A DNA stretch of 63,044 nucleotides from contig CAYVQF010000032.1 in NCBI GenBank assembly GCA_964454015.1, positions 1 through 63,044 on the forward strand, read 5' to 3'. The notes under the pieces were generated by a model that did no database searches, was not told the origin of the DNA, and saw only the letters and a list, made by a program, of their open reading frames with translations. The position numbers and the translations under genes were made by a program. Source of the stretch: CAYVQF01 sp964454015 (GTDB lineage Bacteria; Myxococcota_A; Bradymonadia; UBA4248). Positions 55,885-63,044 of the stretch are shown here, piece by piece. Numbering within the stretch: position 1 is the first letter of the stretch; the number at the start of each line of letters is the position of its first letter.

Positions 55885-55912
55885 TTGCTTGCCCGCGCTT
55901 TGGCGCTAGACT
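55885..55912 (+). promoter_or_regulatory. Predicted promoter for the NHLP-leader-like gene
   Basis: TTGCTT (55885-55890), a 16-bp spacer, and TAGACT (55907-55912), about 51 bp before the ATG at 55963. Confidence 0.4.
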
Positions 55913-55962
55913 GTGCCTGTTGTTGCGAACGATGGTGCACGACACCCCTGGCGGAGGCGATC

Positions 55963-56643
55963 ATGACCGACGAGGCGCCCAAAGCGGCGAGGACCCGGGT
56001 TCCCATTGGCATCGAGAAGGTCCTGTGTCGGGCTGCAGGAGATGCGGCCTTCAAGGAAGGCCTCTTGACCCAGCGCGAGGCCACCCTGGCCGCAGCAGGC
56101 TATCAACTGCGGCCCAACGAGGCCTTCATTTTGCGCAGCATCCGTCCAGACCAGCTCGCCGCGATGATCGATCGCATCGATTTGAAGCGCCACGGTCAGC
56201 GTCCGTGGATGCGGACCATCAGCGCCGTGGCCTTTGCTGCGGCCACCAGCGTCGGGGCGGGCTGCACGCCGAGCCCGACGCCTGATGCGAAGCAGATCCA
56301 GGAGCGTGGCGCTACGGAGCAGTCGAATCCGGAAACGAAACCATCGCATCCTGAAGACGAATCTTGTTGGGGTTCGGGCCCGATAGCGCCGTTGCCACCA
56401 CCAGCGCCAACGGGGGCGCGCCCCGATCTACCACCACCTCTGCCGCCTGAGGAGGAGGAGCCTCTCCCAGAAGGCGACGGCGCTGCGACGCCAGAGAGCA
56501 CGACAGCGCCTGAGGCCGAAGGTACCCATACGGCTGAGCCTGCTGCGCCGGCCGAGGCCAGCGATCCCGAGGCGAGCGCTGAGCTGCCCGAGCGCGTGCC
56601 CAAGGTAGGCATTACAGGTGCTCGCGCGAAGATCGAATTCTGA
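55963..56643 (+). CDS. Protein with NHLP/Os1348-leader-like N-terminus and Pro/Glu-rich tail
   Basis: 226 residues from the ATG at 55963 (GGAGG 6 bp upstream). Residues ~17-75 (IEKVLCRAAGDAAFKEGLL, REATLAAAGYQL, NEAFILRSIRPDQLAAMI) resemble the nitrile-hydratase-leader-type/Os1348 helical domain used as leader in some RiPP precursors and found in larger envelope proteins. A hydrophobic stretch (85-100) ends GAGC, a possible internal lipobox. The remaining ~125 residues are low-complexity Pro, Glu and Ala. No ribosomal-peptide maturation genes lie nearby, so a RiPP role is not supported; function unknown. Confidence 0.6.
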   Translation: MTDEAPKAARTRVPIGIEKVLCRAAGDAAFKEGLLTQREATLAAAGYQLRPNEAFILRSIRPDQLAAMIDRIDLKRHGQRPWMRTISAVAFAAATSVGAGCTPSPTPDAKQIQERGATEQSNPETKPSHPEDESCWGSGPIAPLPPPAPTGARPDLPPPLPPEEEEPLPEGDGAATPESTTAPEAEGTHTAEPAAPAEASDPEASAELPERVPKVGITGARAKIEF

Positions 56644-56690
56644 GCCTCGCTGGGGCCTGGCCCCCTGTGGTCCTAAGCGCAAGGTCTTGC

Positions 56691-57179
56691 TCAGCGCGCC
56701 TTGGCTGCCAAGCGCGCCCGGGTGTAGGGCAGCAATCCACCGGCGTCGCGGATGGCCAGGATTTGCGATGGGAGCGGCGGAAAGGGGAAGGTCGCGCCGC
56801 CGGTCTCGACGCAGGCCCCAGCGAGATCCAGGTGGAGCGGCGCACCGGGCTGATAGGCCGCCACGACCTGGGGGCACTCGATGAGGAGGAGTCCTTGGTT
56901 GATGGCGGCACGGAAGAAGATGCGCGAGTAGGACGCAGCGATCACCGCCGCGATGCCCACGGCTTTGAGGCCGAGGGCGGGCTGCTCGCGGGAGGAGCCG
57001 CAACCAAAATTGCGCCCCGCCATGAAGAGGTCACCGGCTTGCACTTCGGCGGCGAAGCTAGGATCGAGATCTTCCAGGAGATGGGGCCTGATCTCCGCGG
57101 CGGTGGCACAGGTGTAGGTGTACTTGCCCGGAAAGAGCATGTCCGTGTTGATGTCGTCACCGTATTTCCATACGCGCAT
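56691..57179 (-). CDS. leuD: 3-isopropylmalate dehydratase small subunit
   Basis: 162 residues, usual length for LeuD-type swivel subunits. Motifs: GDDINTDMLFPGKY near the N-terminus, GRNFGCGSSREQP (56-68) that closes the active site, and SRIFFRAAINQGL. Together with the large subunit 3 bp upstream it makes the [4Fe-4S] hydro-lyase that interconverts 2- and 3-isopropylmalate. A homoaconitase or citraconase role is possible. Confidence 0.9.
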   Translation of the reverse strand: MRVWKYGDDINTDMLFPGKYTYTCATAAEIRPHLLEDLDPSFAAEVQAGDLFMAGRNFGCGSSREQPALGLKAVGIAAVIAASYSRIFFRAAINQGLLLIECPQVVAAYQPGAPLHLDLAGACVETGGATFPFPPLPSQILAIRDAGGLLPYTRARLAAKAR

Positions 57180-57182
57180 GGT

Positions 57183-58463
57183 TCACCGCGCCTCAGTGGT
57201 TGGGGCCAAGTCCCGTGGATCGGTGAGCACGCCGCGCAAGGCGGTGGCGGCGACCGTCGCGGCACCGGCGAGGTAGATCTCGGCGTCTTTGCACCCCATG
57301 CGGCCCTCGAAATTGCGATTGGCCGTGCTGAGGCAGCGTTCGCCCGGTGCCAAGACGCCGAGGTGGGCGCCGAGACAGGGGCCGCAGCCAGCGGGGAGGA
57401 TGGTGGCACCGGCTCGGCTCAGCGCCAAGAGGACGCCTTCTTCCATGGCCTGCTCGAGCTCGCGGCGCGAGGCCGGGGTCACCAGCAGCCGCACCGAGGA
57501 GGCGATGCGCTGGCCGCGGAGGATCTCTGCGGCGACTCGCAGGTCTTCGATGCGGCCGTTGGTGCAGGTGCCGAGGAAGAGCTGGTCGAAGGTCAAGCCT
57601 TGGTGGGCTCGCACGGGTTCGACCTTGTCCACCTGATGGGGCAAGGCGATGACCGGGACCAAGGCGGACAGGTCGAGGTCGATGACCTGGGCGTAAGCGG
57701 CATCGGGGTCGGCCCATAGCGCCGCCGTGGGGTCGAAGGCCACGCCGAGTCCCTGGAAGTAGATGCGGGTGATGTCGTCGACGGGGAAGACGGCGATTTT
57801 GGCCCCCATCTCGACCCCCATGTTGGCCACGGTGATGCGGTCGGCCATGCTGAGGGCGCCCACGGCCCCGTGGAACTCGACGGCGGCGTAGTTGGCACCG
57901 TCGGCACCGATGCGACCGATGAGGCTGAGGATGAGATCCTTGGCCTCGACGCCCTGGGGCAGAGCGCCATGGAGCACCACCTTGAGGCTCTGGGGCACCC
58001 GCAGCCAGGTCTCGCCGGTGAGGAGCAGGGCGGCGGCCTCGGTGCGGTCGATGCCCGTGGCGAAAGCGCCCACGGCGCCGTAGGAGCAGGTGTGGGAGTC
58101 GCTGCCGACGAGGAGGGCGCCGGGCAAGGCGAGCCCTTCTTCGAGGACCACTTGGTGACAGATGCCGAAGCCGATGTCGTAGAAGTGACGGACGTCGAAG
58201 CGTCGGACGAAGTCGCGGATGCGGCGATGCGCAGCGGCGTTCTTTTCGTTGGCGGCGGGGGTGACGTGATCGAGGACGACGATGGGGAGGCTGGGGTCGA
58301 TGAGGCCGTAAGTGTCGAGCTCATCTTTGATTTTTGCGACGATGGCGTCGGTGTTGTCGTGGGTGAGGAGGTGATCTGGGCGGACGGTGACGATCTGCCC
58401 CGGTACGACCGTGTCGATGCCGGCTTTGCGCGCCAGCACCTTCTCGGCGAAAGTCATGGCCAT
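57183..58463 (-). CDS. leuC: 3-isopropylmalate dehydratase (aconitase family) large subunit
   Basis: 426 residues. The aconitase signatures are present: GSDSHTCSYGAVGAFATGI, and Cys ligands of the [4Fe-4S] cluster at TCTNGR (near 296) and AGCGPCLG (near 355). The length fits the LeuC2/homoaconitase branch rather than the 465-residue E. coli LeuC type. The start is either ATG at 58463 or 58457; no strong ribosome-binding site separates them. It precedes leuD and lies 89 bp from the dehydrogenase gene, so the three look like one operon. Confidence 0.92.
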   Translation of the reverse strand: MAMTFAEKVLARKAGIDTVVPGQIVTVRPDHLLTHDNTDAIVAKIKDELDTYGLIDPSLPIVVLDHVTPAANEKNAAAHRRIRDFVRRFDVRHFYDIGFGICHQVVLEEGLALPGALLVGSDSHTCSYGAVGAFATGIDRTEAAALLLTGETWLRVPQSLKVVLHGALPQGVEAKDLILSLIGRIGADGANYAAVEFHGAVGALSMADRITVANMGVEMGAKIAVFPVDDITRIYFQGLGVAFDPTAALWADPDAAYAQVIDLDLSALVPVIALPHQVDKVEPVRAHQGLTFDQLFLGTCTNGRIEDLRVAAEILRGQRIASSVRLLVTPASRRELEQAMEEGVLLALSRAGATILPAGCGPCLGAHLGVLAPGERCLSTANRNFEGRMGCKDAEIYLAGAATVAATALRGVLTDPRDLAPTTEAR

Positions 58464-58552
58464 GGCGTTGCGCTTGCTCCAAAGAGAGAGAGGCGGCGTG
58501 GGGAGCGGGTGCGGGGCGAGGCTGAAGGGCCCCGCACGGCCGTCAGCCGAGG

Positions 58553-59740
58553 TCAGAGGTTGGCGATGATGGCGTCGGTCATCTGCTGGGTGGTGACGGC
58601 GCCGTGTTGGAAGACATCGGGTCCGCCGCGCAGCTTGAGCATGTCATAGGTGCGTACCTTGCCTTCGGAGATGACGAAGGCGATGGCTTGGCGGATGCGC
58701 TCGGCCTTCTCGCGCTCGCCGAGGAAGTCGAGCATCATGCAGGCGCTCATGATCATGGCGATGGGGTTGACGATGGAGGGGTTGAGCTCCTCGTACTTGG
58801 GCGCCGAACCGTGGGTGGGCTCGAAGACGCCGCAGTCTTTGCCGAGGTTGGCGCTGCAGGCGAAGCCCAAGCCGCCGACCAGGCCGGCGTAGCCATCGGA
58901 GACGATGTCGCCGAACATGTTGCCAGCCACGATGACCCCGTAGTCTTCAGGGTTTTTGGTGAGCCACATCATCTGGGCGTCGATGTTGGTGGACCACAGC
59001 TTGATTTCGGGGAAGTCCTGGTGGACGCGCTTGGCGACGTCTTCCATCATCCCCGAGGTTTCCCGCAGGACGTTGGGTTTTTCGCAGATGGTGACCGACT
59101 TGTAGCCGTAGGTGCGCGCGTAGTGGAAGGCTTCACTGACGATGCGGGTGCAGGCCTCGCGGGTGAAGATGCGGGTGGAGATGGCCATGTCTTCGCTGGG
59201 CACATGGCTAAAGGCCTTGAAGCGCGGGTGGGACTCGAGGGCGGCGCGGACGTTGCTGGGGGGATTGGTCCATTCGACGCCAGCGTAGAGGCCTTCGGTG
59301 TTCTGGCGGAAGATGACCGCGTCGATGGGGGGCTCTTCGAAGCCATCGCCGGCGCCGCTGCGGCGGATGAAGTTCAGGGGGTTGTTCTTGAAGGTCTTGC
59401 AGGGGCGGATGCAGACATCGAGGTTGAAGCGCTGCCGCATGGTGACGATCGGGCTGTAGTAGGTGTAGCCCTTGCCTTGGAGCTCTGGCGCCAGCTCAGC
59501 GGCGGCTTTGCCCTTGGGTTTGGAAGTGATGGCACCAAAGAGGCCGACCTTGTGCTCGGCGAGCAAATCGATGGTCCGCTCGGGGAGGGCGTTGCCTTCT
59601 TTGCACCAGAATTCCCAGCCGATGTCGCCGTTGATCCATTCGGCTTCGAAACCGGCAGCGGCGAGGACGCGGATGGACTCGGGGAGCACGGTTTTGCCGA
59701 TGCCATCTCCTGGCATGGCGACGATTTTCTGCACGCTCAT
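58553..59740 (-). CDS. Isopropylmalate/isocitrate-dehydrogenase-family enzyme
   Basis: 395 residues from the ATG at 59740, preceded by AGGAGG. Family motifs: GDGIGKTVLPE (11-21), RPCKTFKNNP, NTEGLYAGVEW and the metal-binding GNMFGDIVSDGYAGLVGGLG, then EPTHGSAPKYEELNP. It is a beta-hydroxyacid oxidative decarboxylase. With leuC and leuD as neighbours it would be 3-isopropylmalate dehydrogenase (leucine) or an NAD-dependent isocitrate or homoisocitrate enzyme. The Ser/Arg pattern around RRSGAGDGFEEPP is not the classic LeuB one, so I leave the substrate open. It diverges from the AbgT-type gene. Confidence 0.85.
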   Translation of the reverse strand: MSVQKIVAMPGDGIGKTVLPESIRVLAAAGFEAEWINGDIGWEFWCKEGNALPERTIDLLAEHKVGLFGAITSKPKGKAAAELAPELQGKGYTYYSPIVTMRQRFNLDVCIRPCKTFKNNPLNFIRRSGAGDGFEEPPIDAVIFRQNTEGLYAGVEWTNPPSNVRAALESHPRFKAFSHVPSEDMAISTRIFTREACTRIVSEAFHYARTYGYKSVTICEKPNVLRETSGMMEDVAKRVHQDFPEIKLWSTNIDAQMMWLTKNPEDYGVIVAGNMFGDIVSDGYAGLVGGLGFACSANLGKDCGVFEPTHGSAPKYEELNPSIVNPIAMIMSACMMLDFLGEREKAERIRQAIAFVISEGKVRTYDMLKLRGGPDVFQHGAVTTQQMTDAIIANL

Positions 59741-60203
59741 GGTACCTCCTGAAGAGCGCCCCGGAAAAAGTGGGGCCGAGATGGAGAGCAAGTCATGGGA
59801 GGGGAGTGGTCGCGACTTGCCTTAGGCGAAGGGTCAAGCCTGGGGGCAAATCGTCGGGTCATCGGTGCTCCGATGCGGCCAAGCGAGTGAATCATAGCTA
59901 CCGTGCCTTGGGGGGGAATGCAAGACGGCGCGGCGACGAGGGCGGCTACTCAGGGAAGCGCTTGGACGATGTAGCGCAGGCACGGGGTCATGTCGCGACA
60001 GCGTCGCCGTTGTGGTTTCTTTTACTCGGTTTCGCACCCTTGGCATGGCGGCTTTGCCGCCGGCACGCCTGTGGCGAGTGGTAAGCCGCGGTGAGGACAC
60101 CGATGGCGCGTGGTTGACGGGGCGGAGCGCGGTCAATAACCTGGGCGCAGCCGAGTGCGGAGCTGGAATTGCTTAACCGTTTGTGATCATTGAAGGAGAG
60201 GCG
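59741..60203. other. 463-bp intergenic region between divergent genes
   Basis: No ORF with a start site or recognisable family on either strand. It holds a weak rightward promoter (60114-60142) and otherwise no conserved RNA fold that I can see. Confidence 0.55.
60114..60142 (+). promoter_or_regulatory. Weak predicted promoter for the AbgT-family gene
   Basis: TTGACG (60114-60119), a 17-bp spacer, and TAACCT (60137-60142). The -35 is good, the -10 matches only three of six consensus bases. Confidence 0.35.
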
Positions 60204-61802
60204 ATGTCGGAGGAGCAGAATGGGCGCGACGAAGGTCAAGCGCCGGCAGGGGAGTCCCCTGAGGTGACGCCGGGTTCAGGGGTTGCGGTGGCGGCGCCGA
60301 AGTCGCTGGTGCAGCGCATTTTGGACAAAGTGGAGATCGTCGGCAACAAACTGCCGCAACCTGTGACGCTGTTTGCGATTTTGATGGCCTTGGTGCTGTT
60401 GGCGTCGTGGGTGGCGGGTACGGTGGGCTTGTCAGCGGTGCACCCGGGCAGCGGTGAGGAGATCAAGGCGGTCAACTTGCTGAGTGCGGTCGGTCTCCGC
60501 AAGATTTTTACGGAGATGGTGGAGGTTTTTGCTCGCTTTCCGCCGCTGGGTCTGGTGCTGGTGGTGATGATTGGCATTGGCGTGGCGGAGCGTTCCGGTT
60601 TCATCGCGGCGGCCCTGCGCTCCTTCGTGAGCGGCGTGCCCAAGGTGCTCATCACCTTTTTCATCGTGACGGCAGGGATGTTGTCGACGGTGGCGGCCGA
60701 CGCGGGCTACGTGGTTTTGATTCCGCTGGGGGCGGCGATTTTTGCCAGTATCGGCCGGCACCCGTTGGCAGGTTTGGCTGCTGCTTTTGCTGGCGTTTCC
60801 GGTGGCTTTGGCGCTAATTTCTTACCTACTGGTTTAGATCCGTTGTTGGCGGCCTTCACGGAGCCGGCGGCGCAGATCGTCGATCCGAGCTACACGGTCA
60901 ACCCGCTGTGCAACTGGTGGATCATGGCGGCGTCGGTGCCGATCATCGCCGTGGCGGGGACCTTCGTGACGGAGCGCATCATCGAGCCACGTTTGGGGAA
61001 ATGGGACGCGACTGGCATGGCTGAAGTGGAGAGCAACACCCTGAGCGCACGAGAGAAGCGGGGATTGTTGTGGGCCATGCTGTCGGTGGTGGTGTTTCTG
61101 GCGGGTTTCGTGGTGCTGTCCCTGCCGGCAGTGGGGGTCTTTCACGATGCGGAGAAAGGCTTCGATCCCCTCTACAAGTCCATCGTGCCGATCATGACCA
61201 TCCTCTTTTTCATCCCGGGTCTGGTCTATGGCTTCGCCACGCGGAGCATCACCGGTGACAAGGAGGTGGCCAAGATGACCTCCGAGTCGATGGCGACCAT
61301 GGGGGGTTACATCGTGTTGGCCTTCGTGGCGGCGCAGTTCGTGGCCTATTTCAACTGGTCGAACATGGGGTTGATTCTGGCCATTTACGGAGCCGATACC
61401 TTGCAGAAGGTGGGCTTCACGGGGATGCCCCTGTTGGTGGCCTTCATCATCGTGGCGTCGATCATCAACGTGGTCATCGGCTCGGCGTCGGCCAAGTGGG
61501 CCATTTTGGCGCCCATTTTCGTTCCCATGTTGATGCTCATGGGCTATTCGCCGGAGACCACTCAGGCGGCCTATCGCATTGGGGACTCTTACTCCAACAT
61601 TCTGACGCCGCTGTTGCCGTACTTCCCGTTGGTGATCACCTTCGCGGCCAAGTATGTGAAGGATATTGGTATTGGGACGATCATCTCCCTGATGTTGCCC
61701 TTCGCCGTGGCCTTCGCCTTGGTGCGCATCCCCTTCTTTGTCTCGTGGCTGCTGCTGGGCCTGCCTTTGGGCTTGGAGGCGCCCATCTACTACGAACCCT
61801 AG
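60204..61802 (+). CDS. AbgT-family transporter (p-aminobenzoyl-glutamate or antimetabolite transport)
   Basis: 532 residues from the ATG at 60204, with AAGGAGAGG upstream; a GTG 21 bp earlier is unlikely. After a ~50-residue acidic N-terminus come about 11 membrane helices. Family motifs include NKLPQPVTLFAILM, GFGANFLPTGLDPLLAAFT and GSASAKWAILAPIFVPMLMLMGYSPE. AbgT proteins take up aminobenzoyl-glutamate in E. coli, while others export sulfonamides. No amidohydrolase genes (abgA/abgB) sit nearby. Confidence 0.92.
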   Translation: MSEEQNGRDEGQAPAGESPEVTPGSGVAVAAPKSLVQRILDKVEIVGNKLPQPVTLFAILMALVLLASWVAGTVGLSAVHPGSGEEIKAVNLLSAVGLRKIFTEMVEVFARFPPLGLVLVVMIGIGVAERSGFIAAALRSFVSGVPKVLITFFIVTAGMLSTVAADAGYVVLIPLGAAIFASIGRHPLAGLAAAFAGVSGGFGANFLPTGLDPLLAAFTEPAAQIVDPSYTVNPLCNWWIMAASVPIIAVAGTFVTERIIEPRLGKWDATGMAEVESNTLSAREKRGLLWAMLSVVVFLAGFVVLSLPAVGVFHDAEKGFDPLYKSIVPIMTILFFIPGLVYGFATRSITGDKEVAKMTSESMATMGGYIVLAFVAAQFVAYFNWSNMGLILAIYGADTLQKVGFTGMPLLVAFIIVASIINVVIGSASAKWAILAPIFVPMLMLMGYSPETTQAAYRIGDSYSNILTPLLPYFPLVITFAAKYVKDIGIGTIISLMLPFAVAFALVRIPFFVSWLLLGLPLGLEAPIYYEP

Positions 61803-61861
61803 CCGATCTCGGTCGTTGCGTCGGGGTGAGCTGAAGTGGCCCTCGTGATGGGCTCTCCCCG

Positions 61862-61890
61862 TTGACAGTGCGCGCTGGAGTCGGGATACT
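61862..61890 (+). promoter_or_regulatory. Predicted promoter for the PEGA-domain gene
   Basis: Consensus TTGACA (61862-61867), a 17-bp spacer, and GATACT (61885-61890), with transcription expected near 61897 and a leader of about 57 nt. This is the best sigma-70-like match in the window. Confidence 0.6.
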
Positions 61891-61953
61891 GGTGCCGTTG
61901 TGCTGGAGTTGCGCGTGGTGTGAGGCGACGCGCCGTTTATTTAGGAGAAGGAC

Positions 61954-62982
61954 ATGCGAAATAGAGCGCTGCTGATCTTTGCTGTCTTGGCCTTGTGGGC
62001 CGCCCTTCCCTTTGGCGTGGCCTTTGCCGAAGGGCAGATGGCAGTCTTGAAGCTCGAGACGGAGGGGAAGGTCTCAGGCCAAGTCGTCGATCAGGTGACC
62101 AACGCCATCAAGGGGGAGATTCGTCAGAGTCCTTACACTCTGAGCCCCAAGGGGGGTGACGTCACCATCACGGATGTCCAGCTCGTGGCCGATTGTGATG
62201 AGCTTTCAGAGGAGTGCCTCAACACGGCCTGTGATTTTCTCAGCGTGCAGCACATCATCTACGGAACGGTGAGCGCTGACGGGACGGCCAAGCTGACGTG
62301 GTATAGCAAGGGGAAAGGCATCCAGCGCGAGAGCCACGCCTCGGTGGCCGACGTGGACGCCATGAGCCGGCTGGCGCGCCGCCTCTTGGTGGGAGAGCAG
62401 GGGGTGCTCATCGTCGAATCGAACGAGATCGGCGCGGAGTTGCTGCTCAATGGCTCCCCCGTGGGCTTCACCCCCTACCAGGCGGAGACGCCCTTGGGCA
62501 CCTATTCGCTGCAGTTGCGCAAGAAGGGCTTCGAGTCCAGTGAGCTACGCTCGGTCGTCATCAACACGGGTGACACCGTGACGGTGAGCTTCGAGCTGGT
62601 GCCCTCTGCCGTCGACTCGGGTCCCATGTCGACCATGTCCCTCGTCGGCTGGATCCTGACAGGCACGGGTGGCGCGGCCCTGGTAGGTGCCGTGGTGACC
62701 AGCGTCCTGATGATCCAGAAAGAAGACGAGCTGGCCAAAGCGGTGAAGGAAATGGACGGCAAGACCAATCCCTTCGATCTCGCGGATCAGGGCAGGACCC
62801 TGGCCCTGGTTTCCAACATCCTCTACGGCGTTGGCGGGACGCTGGCCCTCACGGGATTGACCTTGGTGATCATCGGCGCCCTCGACGGCGGCGACGTCAA
62901 TCCAGAGCAGGCCGGTGTCCCCACCTTCAACGTCCTCGCCGGTCCCGACGGTGCGGCGGCCACCCTGCAGTGGCGATTCTAA
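61954..62982 (+). CDS. Exported PEGA-domain protein with C-terminal membrane segments
   Basis: 342 residues from the ATG at 61954 (AGGAGAAGG upstream). Signal peptide ending FAFA/VAFA|EG (~25). Residues ~26-145 form a domain like the N-terminal part of TolB-type or DUF4384-linked deltaproteobacterial proteins. A PEGA domain (~148-215: GAELLLNGSPVGFTP, YSLQLRKKGFE) is a carbohydrate- or peptidoglycan-associated fold. Two hydrophobic helices (~228-250, ~285-310) follow. Envelope protein of unknown partner. Confidence 0.82.
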   Translation: MRNRALLIFAVLALWAALPFGVAFAEGQMAVLKLETEGKVSGQVVDQVTNAIKGEIRQSPYTLSPKGGDVTITDVQLVADCDELSEECLNTACDFLSVQHIIYGTVSADGTAKLTWYSKGKGIQRESHASVADVDAMSRLARRLLVGEQGVLIVESNEIGAELLLNGSPVGFTPYQAETPLGTYSLQLRKKGFESSELRSVVINTGDTVTVSFELVPSAVDSGPMSTMSLVGWILTGTGGAALVGAVVTSVLMIQKEDELAKAVKEMDGKTNPFDLADQGRTLALVSNILYGVGGTLALTGLTLVIIGALDGGDVNPEQAGVPTFNVLAGPDGAAATLQWRF

Positions 62983-63008
62983 GCGGCCCGCCCCCTGATC
63001 CACGGTCA

Positions 63009-63044
63009 AGAAAAGAAAAAAACCCCGTTGTTCTTGGAGAACCA
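63009..63044 (+). terminator. Probable bidirectional intrinsic terminator, cut by the window edge
   Basis: An A-rich run (63009-63022) leads into CCCCGTTGTTCT (63023-63034), a TGG loop, and AGAACCA, which pairs with GTTCT. The right arm and its expected T tract are beyond the last base. The pattern of A tract, C/G stem and short loop is that of a bidirectional terminator. Confidence 0.5.

Overview
The window is GC-rich, densely coding DNA from a Gram-negative, deltaproteobacterial-type genome (Myxococcota/Bradymonadota-like). The pointers are many Cys-rich lipoproteins, surface proteins ending in MYXO-CTERM-like tails, a PEGA-domain protein, an FGE-fold lipoprotein and a GldA/F/G-type ABC operon. 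No rRNA, tRNA, CRISPR array or transposase is visible, and the species cannot be fixed from the sequence. Two 100-N runs at the left end are scaffold gaps.

Left (1-2746): one long tetratricopeptide gene built from 42-residue (126-bp) tandem units; both gaps lie inside it. Next (2822-20356, all minus strand) is a large anti-phage island that reads as a class-1-like DISARM system. In transcription order it holds a broken excisionase-type HTH gene, a C5-cytosine methyltransferase, a Vsr-type endonuclease, a DrmD-like SNF2 ATPase, a DrmMI-like adenine methylase, a GHKL ATPase, a methyltransferase-fold protein, then DrmA, DrmB and DrmC. Most neighbours overlap by 1-4 bp, so it looks like one translationally coupled operon. 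The GHKL/Rossmann pair wedged inside the core, the extra m5C methylase with Vsr, and the in-frame TAA in the HTH gene are the features I found most unusual.

Middle (20367-36543): a 1438-residue PEP-synthase-like protein, several exported or lipid-anchored proteins, an aspartoacylase-family hydrolase, a VanY-type peptidase with a golvesin-like domain and a Glu-Pro stalk, a DUF4442 thioesterase-like protein, a TfoX-N protein, an oversized GlmS-like enzyme and a Cys-rich repeat lipoprotein.

Right-middle (36540-47528, minus strand): two SPFH/band-7 proteins, an ABC ATPase, an ABC-2 permease, a 1454-residue natural fusion of a P2-type Ca2+-ATPase with a GldG-like protein, a DUF4340 protein, a DsbA-like thioredoxin and a TerC-family membrane protein, mostly overlapping or tightly spaced. 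Divergent from it lies an NtrC-type regulator/sensor kinase pair (47938-50804).

Right (50827-63044): an FGE-like lipoprotein, a Slt-type lytic transglycosylase, three small exported or lipoprotein genes, a leuC/leuD plus isopropylmalate/isocitrate-dehydrogenase-family cluster, an AbgT-family transporter and a PEGA-domain protein followed by a probable terminator cut by the window edge. Several predicted promoters share a TTG-N16/17-TAG pattern. All functional calls rest on motifs recognised by eye; no database search was run.
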